From NCBI RefSeq assembly GCF_000374305.1, contig NZ_KB894094.1, positions 372,001 through 436,000 of the forward strand: a stretch of DNA of 64,000 nucleotides. The letters run 5' to 3'. The DNA comes from Actinomadura flavalba DSM 45200 (GTDB lineage Bacteria > Actinomycetota > Actinomycetes > Streptosporangiales > Streptosporangiaceae). The position numbers and the translations under genes were made by a program. Positions 1-7,885 of this stretch are shown here, piece after piece (position 1 is the stretch's first letter; each line of letters opens with the position of its first letter). Below the pieces are notes generated by a model. The model did no database searches. It saw only the letters and a list, made by a program, of their open reading frames with translations, and was not told the origin of the DNA.

Positions 1-1
1 G

Positions 2-664
2 GAGTCGCTGGAGGCCGTGCTGGCGATCTGGAACGCCGACGGCGCGCCGGTCACCCGCTCCGGCCGCTTCTTCGAGGTCCCCGACGTCGCGGTGTACCCG
101 CGCCCGGTCCAGGACCCGCACCCGCCGGTCTGGGTGGCGTCCACGTCGCTGGAGGGGTACCTCGCCGCCGCGAAGCAGGGCTACCACCTGCTCGGCATGA
201 CGATGCTCAAGGGCCTGGACGAGGTCGCCGCCGACATCGCCGCCTACAAGGAGTGCCTGGCCGAGAACGGGTTCGACCCCGCGTCGCGGCGGATCGCGCT
301 GATGGTCCCCTGGTACGTCGCGCCGACCCGGCAGGAGGCCGTGGACACCGCCGCCGACCCGGTGCTGTGGTACCTGCGCCGGCAGATCAACCTCGTCGCT
401 CCCCCCGGCTACACCGACGCCCGGCACGCCACCCACCGCGTCCTCGGCCAGCAGGCCGCCGGGCTGCCGCCCGAGGAGGCGATGGCCGTGCTGCGGGACG
501 AGACGATGGTCGTGCTCGACGACGTGGACGGCTCGCGCGAGGCCGCCCGGCGCATCGCGGCGGCGGGCGCCACCGACCTCATCCTCCAGGCCCAGGTGGG
601 CGGGCTCCCGCACGAGCACGTGTGCGAGTCGATGAAGCGGTTCATGCGGGAGGTGATGGCGTGA
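2..664 (+). CDS. LLM-class flavin/F420-dependent oxidoreductase, C-terminal part
   Basis: The gene enters from the left edge, so its start is missing; 220 codons remain. The remaining protein has the C-terminal half of a luciferase-like TIM barrel: the PRPVQDPHPPVWVAS segment, where this family places the strand that follows the flavin pocket, then a GYHLLGM strand and a long helical tail. The family uses FMNH2 or F420 to oxygenate or reduce hydrophobic substrates. The stop overlaps the GTG of the next gene, so it is translationally coupled to two adenylate-forming proteins. This suggests a role in the same CoA-dependent degradation pathway. The cofactor and the substrate cannot be read from this part. 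Confidence 0.85.
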   Translation, partial: ESLEAVLAIWNADGAPVTRSGRFFEVPDVAVYPRPVQDPHPPVWVASTSLEGYLAAAKQGYHLLGMTMLKGLDEVAADIAAYKECLAENGFDPASRRIALMVPWYVAPTRQEAVDTAADPVLWYLRRQINLVAPPGYTDARHATHRVLGQQAAGLPPEEAMAVLRDETMVVLDDVDGSREAARRIAAAGATDLILQAQVGGLPHEHVCESMKRFMREVMA

Positions 665-1728
665 GCGGCTGGCTCACCCGGAGCGCGTTCCCGGCCGGGC
701 GGCGCGCCACCGGCCTGCTCCAGGTCTCCCCCGAGGGCGGCATGGTCGCCTCGCTCGGAGACGGCGAGGCCGCCGCGGAGCTGGCCGCCGAGACGCTGCG
801 CGCGGCGGGCGTCACCGCGTCGGACCGCGTGGTCGTCGCGCTCAACGACGACGGCGAGGCCGCCGGGGCGCTGCTGGCCCGCGCCGCCGCGCGGGTCGCG
901 GAGGCCGCCGCGTCCACCGGCCCGCGCGGGCGCGTCCGGCTGCACGCCGCGCTGGAGGCGGTCGGCGCGACGACGCTGGTCATCACCCCGACCGGCGCGA
1001 TGGACCTGCTGGCCCGGCTGCACCTGGAGTTCCTGCTGGACCCGCTCGACCTGGAACTGGACCGCATCCTGCTCGTCGGGGAGATCGCCTCGCCGGGCAC
1101 CGCCGCGCAGCTCGCCGCCGAGTTCGGCGCTCAGGTCCGCGAGCTGTACGCCGACCCGTGCTTCGGCGTGCCGGTCGCCTGGCGCGGCGACGGCGCGTTC
1201 ACGCCCGTCCGCGACGGGCTGCTCGCGCTCGCGCCGCTCGGCAAGGACGCGCGGCTCGACGCCCCCTACCCGGCCGGGCTCGCGGAGATCGTCGTCACGC
1301 CCGCATGGCATCCCGATCTCGGCGGCACCGTGCTGCGCACCGGCCACGTCGTGCGGCTGGACGGCGGCGAGGACGCGATCCCGGCCGTGGCGCACACCGT
1401 GGGCGACCACGTCCTGGTGCGCGGACGCTGGCTGTCGGTCCCGGCCGTCGGGGCCGCCCTCGCCCGGATCGACGGCGTGAGCCGCTGGGACCTGCGCGTC
1501 ACCCGCGCGGGGACGCTCGACGCCGCCGCGCTGCACGTCACGTTCGCCCGCGACACGCTCGTCCGCAACCCCATGTGGAAGGGCCGGATCACCGAGGCGC
1601 TGCGGGCGCTGACGCCCGTCGCCGTCGAGGTCGCCGTCGAACCGGACGTCGTCGGGGAGCGGCGGCCCGGCACCGTCACCGACGCCCGCGGCCACCATCT
1701 CGGCCGCGACCGCGCCGCGCTCGGCTGA
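661..1728 (+). CDS. Degenerate adenylate-forming (phenylacetate-CoA ligase-like) protein
   Basis: A 355-residue protein starting at GTG 661, which overlaps the upstream TGA. Its layout resembles the back part of phenylacetate-CoA ligase-type enzymes: a Rossmann-like segment LDRILLVGEIASPGTAAQLAAEFG near residues 120-145, an acidic YADPCFG segment where an acceptor-binding loop would lie, then a C-terminal mini-domain with WLSVPAVGAALARIDGVSRWDLRV. No TSGTTGxPKG phosphate-binding loop is visible, and it is about 80 residues shorter than a normal ligase, so ATP-dependent activity is doubtful. It sits between an LLM oxidoreductase and a complete acyl-CoA synthetase in a tight operon, so a helper or regulatory role in acyl activation is possible. 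Family assignment is by pattern only. Confidence 0.6.
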   Translation: MSGWLTRSAFPAGRRATGLLQVSPEGGMVASLGDGEAAAELAAETLRAAGVTASDRVVVALNDDGEAAGALLARAAARVAEAAASTGPRGRVRLHAALEAVGATTLVITPTGAMDLLARLHLEFLLDPLDLELDRILLVGEIASPGTAAQLAAEFGAQVRELYADPCFGVPVAWRGDGAFTPVRDGLLALAPLGKDARLDAPYPAGLAEIVVTPAWHPDLGGTVLRTGHVVRLDGGEDAIPAVAHTVGDHVLVRGRWLSVPAVGAALARIDGVSRWDLRVTRAGTLDAAALHVTFARDTLVRNPMWKGRITEALRALTPVAVEVAVEPDVVGERRPGTVTDARGHHLGRDRAALG

Positions 1729-1737
1729 GGAGGCCCG

Positions 1738-3327
1738 ATGGAGGCGGCACCCGTGCCCGCGTGGGGCACGATCCCCCGGATGCTGCGCGACCAGGCGGAA
1801 GGGCATCCGGACGCCGAGGTCGTCGCGTCGGGCGCGGCCCGGCTGACGCTGCGGGAGCTGGCCGACGGCGCGCGCGGCGTCGCGCGGGCGCTGCTGGCGC
1901 TCGGCGTCGAGCGCGGCGACCGCGTCGCGGTGTGGGCGCCGAACGGACCGGACTGGGTCGTCGCCGCCTACGGGATCTGGGACGCGGGCGCGATCATCGT
2001 GCCGCTGTCCACGCGGTTCAGGGGGCTGGAGGCCGCCGGGCAGCTCCGCGCGTGCGGCGCGTCGGTGCTGCTCGTCGCCGAGGGGTTCCTCGGGACGTCC
2101 TACCTCGGGATGCTCGCCGAGGCGGCCGGGCCGCCCACCGACGAGCGCCCGTTCGCCGGTCTGGCCGACCTCGCGCACGTCGCCGTACTGGACGGCGGGC
2201 CGCGCTGGGCGGCGTTCCTGGCGTGCGGCGCCCGCGTGCCGGACGCGGCGGCGGAGCGGCGCGCCGCGTCCGTGGGCCCGGACGACCTCGCGGAGATCAT
2301 GGCGACGTCCGGCACGACCGGCGCGCCCAAGGGCGTGATGCTGCACCACGTCCAGTTGCTCCGGGGCTACTGGGACTGGGCGGAGATCGTCACGCTCGGG
2401 CCCGGTGACCGGTATCCGATCATCGCGCCGTTCTCGCACGGCTTCGGGCTGAACGCCGGGCTGCTGGCGTGCGTGCTGCGGCGCGCGACGATGCTGCCGA
2501 TCGCCGTGTTCGACCCGGGCGAACTGCTGGACCTCGTCGAACGGGACCGGGTCAGCGTGCTCGCCGGGGCGCCGCCGATGTTCTGGCAGCTCCTCGACCG
2601 GCTCGACGGGCGCGACGTGTCGTCGCTGCGGGTGGCGATCTGCGGCGCCGCCGCCGTGCCGCCCGAGCTGATCCGGCGGCTGCGCGACCGGGCGGGCGTG
2701 GAACGGATGATCAACGCGTACGGGCTGATGGAGGGCACGGTCGTGTCGATGACGCGGGCCGGTGACCCGGTCGAGGTCGTCGCGGCCACGACCGGCCGCC
2801 CGGTGCCGGGCGTGCGCGTGCGCGTCGTGGACGACGCGGGCGCCGACACCGGCGTGGGCGAGCCCGGGGAGATCCTCGTCGGCGGGTACGGCGTCATGCG
2901 CGGCTACTGGCGCGACCCGGCCCGCACCGCCGAGGCCGTGGACGCCGACGGGTGGCTGCGCACCGGCGACATCGGCACGCTGGACGCGGACGGCAACCTC
3001 GCGATCGTGGACCGCAAGAAGGAGATGTTCATCGTCTCCGGCTTCAACGCCTACCCGGCCGAGATCGAAGCGCTGCTGCTGCGCTGCCCGCTCGTCGGCC
3101 GCGTCGCCGTCATCGGCGTGCCCGACGAGCGGCACGGCGAGGTCGGCTGGGCGTACGTCGTCCCGGCGGCCGGGACCTCCCCCGCGCCGGACGACGTGAT
3201 CGGCTGGGCGCGGGCGAACCTGTCGAACTACAAGGTCCCCCGCCGGGTGATCTTCGTGGACGACCTCCCCGTCAACGCCAACGGCAAGATCGACAAGCCC
3301 GCCCTGCACGCCCTGGCCGCGCGCTAG
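1738..3327 (+). CDS. Class I adenylate-forming acyl-CoA synthetase (FadD3-like)
   Basis: A 529-residue AMP-forming ligase that would activate a carboxylic acid to its CoA thioester. The phosphate-binding loop MATSGTTGAPKG lies near residue 187, the YGLMEGT adenine-binding motif near 328, the hinge DRKKEMFIVSGFNAYP near 425, and the catalytic lysine in NANGKIDK near 515. All core motifs are intact. ATG 1738 follows GAGGAGG. The early region DWVVAAYGIWDAGAIIVPLSTRFRG resembles FadD3, the HIP-CoA synthetase of steroid ring C/D degradation, and the neighbouring Ltp2-like and flavin reductase genes suit that, but many FadD proteins share these features. Its stop shares a CTAG with the stop of the convergent DUF35 gene. 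Confidence 0.85.
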   Translation: MEAAPVPAWGTIPRMLRDQAEGHPDAEVVASGAARLTLRELADGARGVARALLALGVERGDRVAVWAPNGPDWVVAAYGIWDAGAIIVPLSTRFRGLEAAGQLRACGASVLLVAEGFLGTSYLGMLAEAAGPPTDERPFAGLADLAHVAVLDGGPRWAAFLACGARVPDAAAERRAASVGPDDLAEIMATSGTTGAPKGVMLHHVQLLRGYWDWAEIVTLGPGDRYPIIAPFSHGFGLNAGLLACVLRRATMLPIAVFDPGELLDLVERDRVSVLAGAPPMFWQLLDRLDGRDVSSLRVAICGAAAVPPELIRRLRDRAGVERMINAYGLMEGTVVSMTRAGDPVEVVAATTGRPVPGVRVRVVDDAGADTGVGEPGEILVGGYGVMRGYWRDPARTAEAVDADGWLRTGDIGTLDADGNLAIVDRKKEMFIVSGFNAYPAEIEALLLRCPLVGRVAVIGVPDERHGEVGWAYVVPAAGTSPAPDDVIGWARANLSNYKVPRRVIFVDDLPVNANGKIDKPALHALAAR

Positions 3328-3755
3328 GAGACCAGGTCCCGGGGCTTCCACTGGACGAGCGTGGTGCCGTCCTCGCCGGGGACGTCGGTGAAGACCGCCT
3401 CCACCGGGAGGCCCGGGCGCAGGACGTCGGCCCCGGCGCCGACGAGGCCGCCGTACATGAGCAGATCGTCGCCGTCGTCCAGCCGGACGAGCAGCACCAG
3501 GAACGGAACCTCGTCGGCCAGGCCCTTGAGGAACACCTGGTGCGTGATGATCCACGAGTAGACCCGGCCGGTGCCGGAGGCGGGCACCCACGTCCAGTTC
3601 CGCGACCGGCACCGGTTGCAGACCGAGCGCGCCGGAAAGCGCAGCGCCGCACAGCCGTCGCAACGCTGCACGATCAGTTCGTGCCGCCGGACGGCCTCCC
3701 ACCACGGGGCGGAGTCGCGGTCGGGCTCGGGCCGGGGACGCTCCGACAGGCTCAA
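3324..3755 (-). CDS. DUF35 zinc-ribbon/OB-fold partner of Ltp2-like thiolase
   Basis: A 143-residue protein with a zinc ribbon (C32, C35, C46, C49) preceded by the usual PWWEAVRRHEL helix and followed by an OB-fold (VPASGTGRVYSWIITHQVF). DUF35 proteins bind thiolase-superfamily aldolases such as Ltp2 and position the acyl-CoA. The start chosen is TTG 3755: it overlaps the TGA of the upstream thiolase gene and has AGGAG six to seven bases before it, a typical coupled start. No ATG in frame keeps the N-terminal helix. It forms a thiolase-DUF35 operon read leftwards from the palindrome at 4941. Both proteins probably act as one cytoplasmic complex. Confidence 0.9.
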   Translation of the reverse strand: MSLSERPRPEPDRDSAPWWEAVRRHELIVQRCDGCAALRFPARSVCNRCRSRNWTWVPASGTGRVYSWIITHQVFLKGLADEVPFLVLLVRLDDGDDLLMYGGLVGAGADVLRPGLPVEAVFTDVPGEDGTTLVQWKPRDLVS

Positions 3756-4927
3756 CGGTCGCTCCTGAGGATGAGGGCGGAGGTGCCCGCCAGCACGTAG
3801 CCGGGCTGGGCGGTGGACAGGGCGACGCACGCGCCCGCCACCTGCCGGTCGCCCGCCGTGCCGCGCAGTTGCGCGACGGCCTCCGCGACGTGGTTGATGC
3901 CGTGCACGTAGCCCTCGGACAGGAAACCGCCGTGGGTGTTGACCGGCAGCGTCCCGCCGGGGCCGATGGCCCCCGACGCGGCGAACGGGCCGCCCTCGCC
4001 CTTCGCGCAGAACCCGTAGTCCTCCAGTTGCACGAGGACGGAGTAGGTGAAGCAGTCGTACAGCTCGGCGACGTCGATGTCGTCCGGCCCGACGCCCGCC
4101 GCCGCGTACAGGCGGGGGGCGAGGCGGGCGGCCTCGGTGACGGTGAGGTCGGTCCCGGCGGGGCCGCTGCCCGCGCCGGACAGGAAGGTGTCGCCGCCGC
4201 CCCAGGCGGCGCCGGAGATCAGCACGGGGTCGTGGCGCAGGTCGTGGGCGCGGTCGGCGGAGGTGATGACGACGGCGCAGGCGCCGTCGGTCTCCAGGCA
4301 GCAGTCCAGCAGCCGCAGCGGCTCGGCGATCCAGCGGGAGGCGAGGTAGTCGTCCAGCGTGATCGGGTCGCGTTTGCGGGCACGGGGGTTCTTCACCGCG
4401 TTGCCGCGCTGGGTGACGGCGATGGCGCCGAGCTGTTCGGCGGTGGTGCCGTAGGCGTTCATGTGGGCGCGGGCGGCCATCGCGAACTGCTGCGGCGGGG
4501 CGAGGTGGCCGTAGGGGGCCTGGTACTGGGCGTCGAAGACGGGGGCGGGGCCGCGCCCGGTGCCGCCCATGCGGAACTCGGACCGGGCGTTGATCGCGCG
4601 GTAGCAGACGACGGTGCGCGCCACGCCGGACGCGACCGCCATCGCGGCCTGGCCGAGGACGGCGTGCGAGACGCTGCCGCCGCCGAACTGGTCGAGGTAC
4701 CAGGTGACCTCGGGGACGCCGAGGGCCGGGGCGACGACCCAAGGCGGGGTGGAGTCACCGACGCGGTGGGTGGCGAGGGCGTCCACGTCGTCGACGGTCA
4801 GGCCCGCGTCGTCGAGGGCGGCGAGGACGGCGTCGACGGCGAGGCTGAGCGTGGACACGCCCGAGTTCGCGCTGAACGGGGTGTAGCCGACGCCGGCGAT
4901 GGCCGTGCGGTCCCGGAAGCCGCTCAC
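3752..4927 (-). CDS. Ltp2-like thiolase-fold protein (SCP-x/lipid-transfer type)
   Basis: A 391-residue thiolase-fold protein, GTG start preceded by GGGAGG. It carries the Ltp2 signature GGFLSEGYVHGINHVAEAVAQLRG near residues 335-360 and the tyrosine-rich segment AELYDCFTYSVLVQLEDYGFC. The nucleophilic cysteine of true thiolases is replaced: the aligned segment reads GGGSVSHAV. In steroid catabolism Ltp2 is a retro-aldolase that removes a side chain from a beta-hydroxyacyl-CoA together with a DUF35 protein, and the next gene is exactly such a partner. It therefore most likely performs C-C cleavage rather than thiolysis. The 16-bp operator lies 14 bases upstream of the start, so repression is expected. 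Confidence 0.85.
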   Translation of the reverse strand: MSGFRDRTAIAGVGYTPFSANSGVSTLSLAVDAVLAALDDAGLTVDDVDALATHRVGDSTPPWVVAPALGVPEVTWYLDQFGGGSVSHAVLGQAAMAVASGVARTVVCYRAINARSEFRMGGTGRGPAPVFDAQYQAPYGHLAPPQQFAMAARAHMNAYGTTAEQLGAIAVTQRGNAVKNPRARKRDPITLDDYLASRWIAEPLRLLDCCLETDGACAVVITSADRAHDLRHDPVLISGAAWGGGDTFLSGAGSGPAGTDLTVTEAARLAPRLYAAAGVGPDDIDVAELYDCFTYSVLVQLEDYGFCAKGEGGPFAASGAIGPGGTLPVNTHGGFLSEGYVHGINHVAEAVAQLRGTAGDRQVAGACVALSTAQPGYVLAGTSALILRSDR

Positions 4928-4940
4928 GGTCCTCCCTCAA

Positions 4941-4956
4941 ACAAGCAAACGCTTGT
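4941..4956. promoter_or_regulatory. Operator palindrome 1 (regulon motif)
   Basis: ACAAGC-AAAC-GCTTGT, a perfect 6-4-6 inverted repeat. It lies 14 bases before the GTG of the Ltp2-like gene, so a bound repressor would block its promoter or initiation. It is one of nine copies of the same motif in the window. Confidence 0.75.
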
Positions 4957-5121
4957 GCAAGACGGTAGACGGCGGCGGGCGGGCCGTCAACGGCCCCGAG
5001 TTCCGTCCGGGGACCTAGACCGGGATGGGACTTTCGGCCGAGATGTGCCCCGAACGGCCCTTCCGGCGACCCGGGCCGGTCGCGACCGGGTGAGATGGAG
5101 CGTGGACGAAACCGGGCCCGC

Positions 5122-5150
5122 TTGACACTCGCGAACGGGCCGCCTTATCG
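5122..5150 (+). promoter_or_regulatory. Sigma-70-type promoter of flavin reductase gene
   Basis: TTGACA at 5122-5127 and TTATCG at 5145-5150 are 17 bases apart. The predicted transcription start falls inside the operator that follows, which explains how a repressor could silence it. Confidence 0.55.
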
Positions 5151-5151
5151 T

Positions 5152-5167
5152 CCAAGCAAGCGCTTGG
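5152..5167. promoter_or_regulatory. Operator palindrome 2 (regulon motif)
   Basis: CCAAGC-AAGC-GCTTGG, a perfect 6-4-6 inverted repeat just downstream of the -10 element and 20 bases before the ATG of the flavin reductase gene. It also contains CAAG-CG-CTTG, the core reported for mycobacterial KstR2 sites. Confidence 0.8.
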
Positions 5168-5187
5168 CTAAGAGAAAGGGACGGACG

Positions 5188-5799
5188 ATGGCCGCACGTG
5201 CCAGCTCGGCCCGCATCGCCGCCGCGCCGCGCACCCCGGCGCCCCGGCCCCTGCCCCACAGAACGGGACACCGCATGCACGGTTCGCCGAACGGCTCCGC
5301 CCCGACACCGCAGGCGGCCGGACCGGACGCGTCCCGCTTCCGCGCGGTGCTCGGGCGCTTCGCCACCGGCGTCGTCGCCGTCACCGCACTCGACCCCGGC
5401 ACCGGCGCCCCCGCCGGGCTGGCCGCCAACTCCTTCACCTCGGTGTCGCTGGACCCGCCGCTCGTCGCCTTCTGCGTCGCCCACACCAGCTCGACCTGGC
5501 CCAAGCTCCGCCGGGCGGGCCGCGTCTGCGTCAACATCCTCGGCGCCGCCCAGCAGTCCGTCTGCGCCAGCCTCGCCACCCGGGGCGGCGACAAGTTCGC
5601 CGGTCTCACCTGGACCCGCTCCCCCGCCGGCGCGCCCGTCATCGACGGCGCCCTCGCCTGGATCGACGCCGAGATCGAGCAGGAGCACGTCGCGGGCGAT
5701 CACATGATCGTCGTGGCCCGCGTCCACGACCTCGCGGAGACCCACCCGGGCGAGCCGCTGGTCTTCTACGGCGGCGCCTACGGACGTTTCAGCGTCTGA
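5188..5799 (+). CDS. HsaB-like flavin reductase
   Basis: A 203-residue flavin reductase of the HpaC/HsaB family, which uses NADH to supply FMNH2 or FADH2 to a partner monooxygenase. Recognisable blocks are FRAVLGRFATGVVAVTA near residues 52-68, AANSFTSVSLDPPLVAFCVAHTSSTW, and GDHMIVVARVHDL followed by PLVFYGGAYGRF at the C-terminus. ATG 5188 follows GAAAGGGA; the first 45 residues are alanine/proline-rich, so ATG 5275 is an alternative start. The gene is monocistronic under operator 2. It could feed the LLM monooxygenases of the same regulon, several of which need reduced flavin. HsaB in steroid degraders does the same for HsaA; no hsaA is present here. Confidence 0.85.
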   Translation: MAARASSARIAAAPRTPAPRPLPHRTGHRMHGSPNGSAPTPQAAGPDASRFRAVLGRFATGVVAVTALDPGTGAPAGLAANSFTSVSLDPPLVAFCVAHTSSTWPKLRRAGRVCVNILGAAQQSVCASLATRGGDKFAGLTWTRSPAGAPVIDGALAWIDAEIEQEHVAGDHMIVVARVHDLAETHPGEPLVFYGGAYGRFSV

Positions 5800-5803
5800 G
5801 CCG

Positions 5804-7036
5804 TCAGGAGACCGGGGTCTCCTCGGCCTCGCGGAGCCGCGCCGGGACCTGGAGGGGGTCCGCGAGCAGGTCGGTGAAGGCGAACTCGGCGGCCCCGATC
5901 AGCGGGGCGTCGTCCCCGAGTTCGGCGGTGCGGAGCTTCACGCGGTCGCGCGGGGCCGCGAGCGCGCTGGTGGCGACCATGCTGCGGACCTGCGCGGCCG
6001 AGCCGAGGTAGACGTCGCGGAGCGTGCCGCCGAACACGACCATCGCCGGGTTGAAGATGTTGACGAGGTTCGCCACGGCGAACCCCAGCCAGGTGCCGAC
6101 GCGGTGCAGCGCCTCGCGCGCCTCGGCGTCGCCCCGGTCGGCGGCGTCCACCACGGCGCGGACGGCCTCGCGGCCCGCCTGGCCCGGCGCCTGCACGCGG
6201 CCCGCGTAGTCGAGCAGGGTCGGTTCACCGACCTCGGCGTCCAGGCAGCCGCGCGCGCCGCACGCGCACGCGCGCCCGTTCGGGTTGACGACCATGTGCC
6301 CGATCTCGCCGCCGAAGCCCTCCTCGCCGCCGAGCAGCCGCCCGCCGACGATGATGCCGCCGCCGATGCCGACGTCGCCGTGCAGGTAGACCAGGTTGTC
6401 GCAGCCCATCCCGGTGCCGCGCTCGTGCTCGGCCAGCGCGCCGAGGTCGGCGTCGTTGGCGACCCGCACCGGCACGCCGAGCCCGAGCCGCCGCGCCAGC
6501 GCCGTCCCGAGGTCGAGGTCGTGCAGGTGGATGTTCGGGCCGAAGATGATGCGGCCGTCCGCGCGGCGCACGATGCCGGGGAACCCGAGCGCCGCGCCGA
6601 CGCACACCGCGTCCCGGCCCGCCTTGCGCACCAGCGCCCGCGCCGACGACGCCAGCGCCCCGACCAGGTCGCCGGGGTCGACGTCGCCGCGCGGCAGGTC
6701 GGTGCTGCGCCGGGCCAGGACCGTGCCGCCGAGCCCGACCCGCGCGACGACGAGCCGGTCCACGCCGACGTCGAACGCCAGCACGTACACGCGGGTCGAC
6801 TCGGGCCGCACCACCAGCGACGGCCGTCCGGCCCGGCGGCCGGGGCTGCGCGGCAGCTCCTCGCGGACGAGCCCGGCGGCGGTGAGGTCGGCGGTCAGCG
6901 CCATGATCGTGCTGCGGTTGAGCCCCAGCGACTCGGCCAGCACGGCCCGCGACGCCGGGCCGCGCAGGTGCACGAAGCGCAGCAGCGTGCCGAGGTTGTG
7001 CCGGCGGATCTCCTCCGGCGACGGGCCCGCCTTCAT
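5804..7036 (-). CDS. ROK-family transcriptional repressor (XylR-like)
   Basis: A 410-residue ROK regulator. The N-terminal winged helix (LLRFVHLRGPASRAVLAESLGLNRSTIMALTADL) is followed by a sugar-kinase-like ligand domain with VYVLAFDVGVDRL near residue 90, the HxxCxCGxxGC-type zinc motif ACACGARGCLDAEVG near 255, and a nucleotide-fold C-terminus. ATG 7036 overlaps the TGA of the upstream ATPase gene, so it is the last gene of the xylFGH-like operon and is produced with it. ROK repressors of xylose operons release DNA on binding xylose. Three matching ATGTTG-N7-CAACAT palindromes upstream of xylF are its likely targets. The same arrangement (rok gene beside xylFGH) is known in Streptomyces. 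Confidence 0.9.
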   Translation of the reverse strand: MKAGPSPEEIRRHNLGTLLRFVHLRGPASRAVLAESLGLNRSTIMALTADLTAAGLVREELPRSPGRRAGRPSLVVRPESTRVYVLAFDVGVDRLVVARVGLGGTVLARRSTDLPRGDVDPGDLVGALASSARALVRKAGRDAVCVGAALGFPGIVRRADGRIIFGPNIHLHDLDLGTALARRLGLGVPVRVANDADLGALAEHERGTGMGCDNLVYLHGDVGIGGGIIVGGRLLGGEEGFGGEIGHMVVNPNGRACACGARGCLDAEVGEPTLLDYAGRVQAPGQAGREAVRAVVDAADRGDAEAREALHRVGTWLGFAVANLVNIFNPAMVVFGGTLRDVYLGSAAQVRSMVATSALAAPRDRVKLRTAELGDDAPLIGAAEFAFTDLLADPLQVPARLREAEETPVS

Positions 7037-7791
7037 GCGCGCGGCCCGAGGTCGCCGCTGCGGCCCGACGTGATCAGCTCGACGACCTGCCGGTGCGTGA
7101 CGTCGGCGGTGCGGACCTGCGCGACCGTCCGGCCGAGGTAGAGCGCGGCGACGCGGTCGGAGACGGCGAACACGTCGTTCATGTTGTGCGAGATGAGCAC
7201 GACGGCCAGGCCCCGGTCGGCCAGCCGCCGCACCAGTTCCAGGACCTGCTGCGTCTGCGCGACGCCGAGCGCCGCCGACGGCTCGTCCAGCACGACGAGG
7301 CGGCTGTCCCACAGGGCGGCGCGCGCGATGGCGACCGTCTGCCGCTGCCCGCCCGACAGTTCCGACACGCGCCGCCGCACCGACCCGACCGTGCGCACCG
7401 ACAGCCGCGACAGCGTCGCGGCGGCGGCCTCCTCCATCGCGGCCTCGTCCAGCGCGATCCCGTGGCTGCGCTCGCGCCCGAGGAACATGTTCTCGACGAT
7501 GTCGAGGTTCTCGCAGAGCGCGAGGTCCTGGTGGACGATCTCGATGCCGAGCGCCGCCGCGTCCCGGGGGCTGCGCGGCCGCACCGGACGCCCGTCGAAG
7601 CGGTAGACGCCCCGGTCGAACGCGTGCACGCCGCCGATGCCCTTGACCAGCGTGGTCTTCCCGGCCCCGTTGTCGCCGACGAGCGCGGTCACCTCACCGG
7701 CGTGCGCGGTGAACGAGACGTCGTGCAGCACCTTGACGGGACCGAAGCTCTTGTCCACGCCGCGGAGTTCGAGAACAGGTGTCGCTGGCAT
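7033..7791 (-). CDS. xylG: Sugar ABC transporter ATPase (XylG-like, single domain, copy 1)
   Basis: A 252-residue ABC ATPase with Walker A GDNGAGKTT at 39-47, signature LSGGQ at 145-149, Walker B LVVLDEP at 165-171 and the switch histidine in VLISHNMNDVF near 200. Classical XylG has two fused ATPase domains of about 500 residues; this has one. ATG 7791 is preceded by AGGAG. It ends in an ATGA overlap with the ROK gene. It is about as similar to the second ATPase of the operon as a recent duplicate, with matching blocks such as LGVAQTQQVL and LISHNMNDVFAV. The two may pair as a heterodimer with the single permease; that is inference. Confidence 0.88.
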   Translation of the reverse strand: MPATPVLELRGVDKSFGPVKVLHDVSFTAHAGEVTALVGDNGAGKTTLVKGIGGVHAFDRGVYRFDGRPVRPRSPRDAAALGIEIVHQDLALCENLDIVENMFLGRERSHGIALDEAAMEEAAAATLSRLSVRTVGSVRRRVSELSGGQRQTVAIARAALWDSRLVVLDEPSAALGVAQTQQVLELVRRLADRGLAVVLISHNMNDVFAVSDRVAALYLGRTVAQVRTADVTHRQVVELITSGRSGDLGPRA

Positions 7792-7885
7792 CAAAGGGGG
7801 GCTCCTGCTGAAATTCGTCCCATCGTAGTCCCAAGCCCCTGCGCGGGCGCGTGACCTGCCCGGCGGGCGGGCCACGCGCCCTTCC

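Noticed and set aside
409..3705. A very long leftward reading frame (over 1000 codons) spanning the start of the window
   Set aside because: It is the antisense shadow of the intact rightward genes at 661 and 1738; its composition is Arg/Gly/Asp-rich with no domain.
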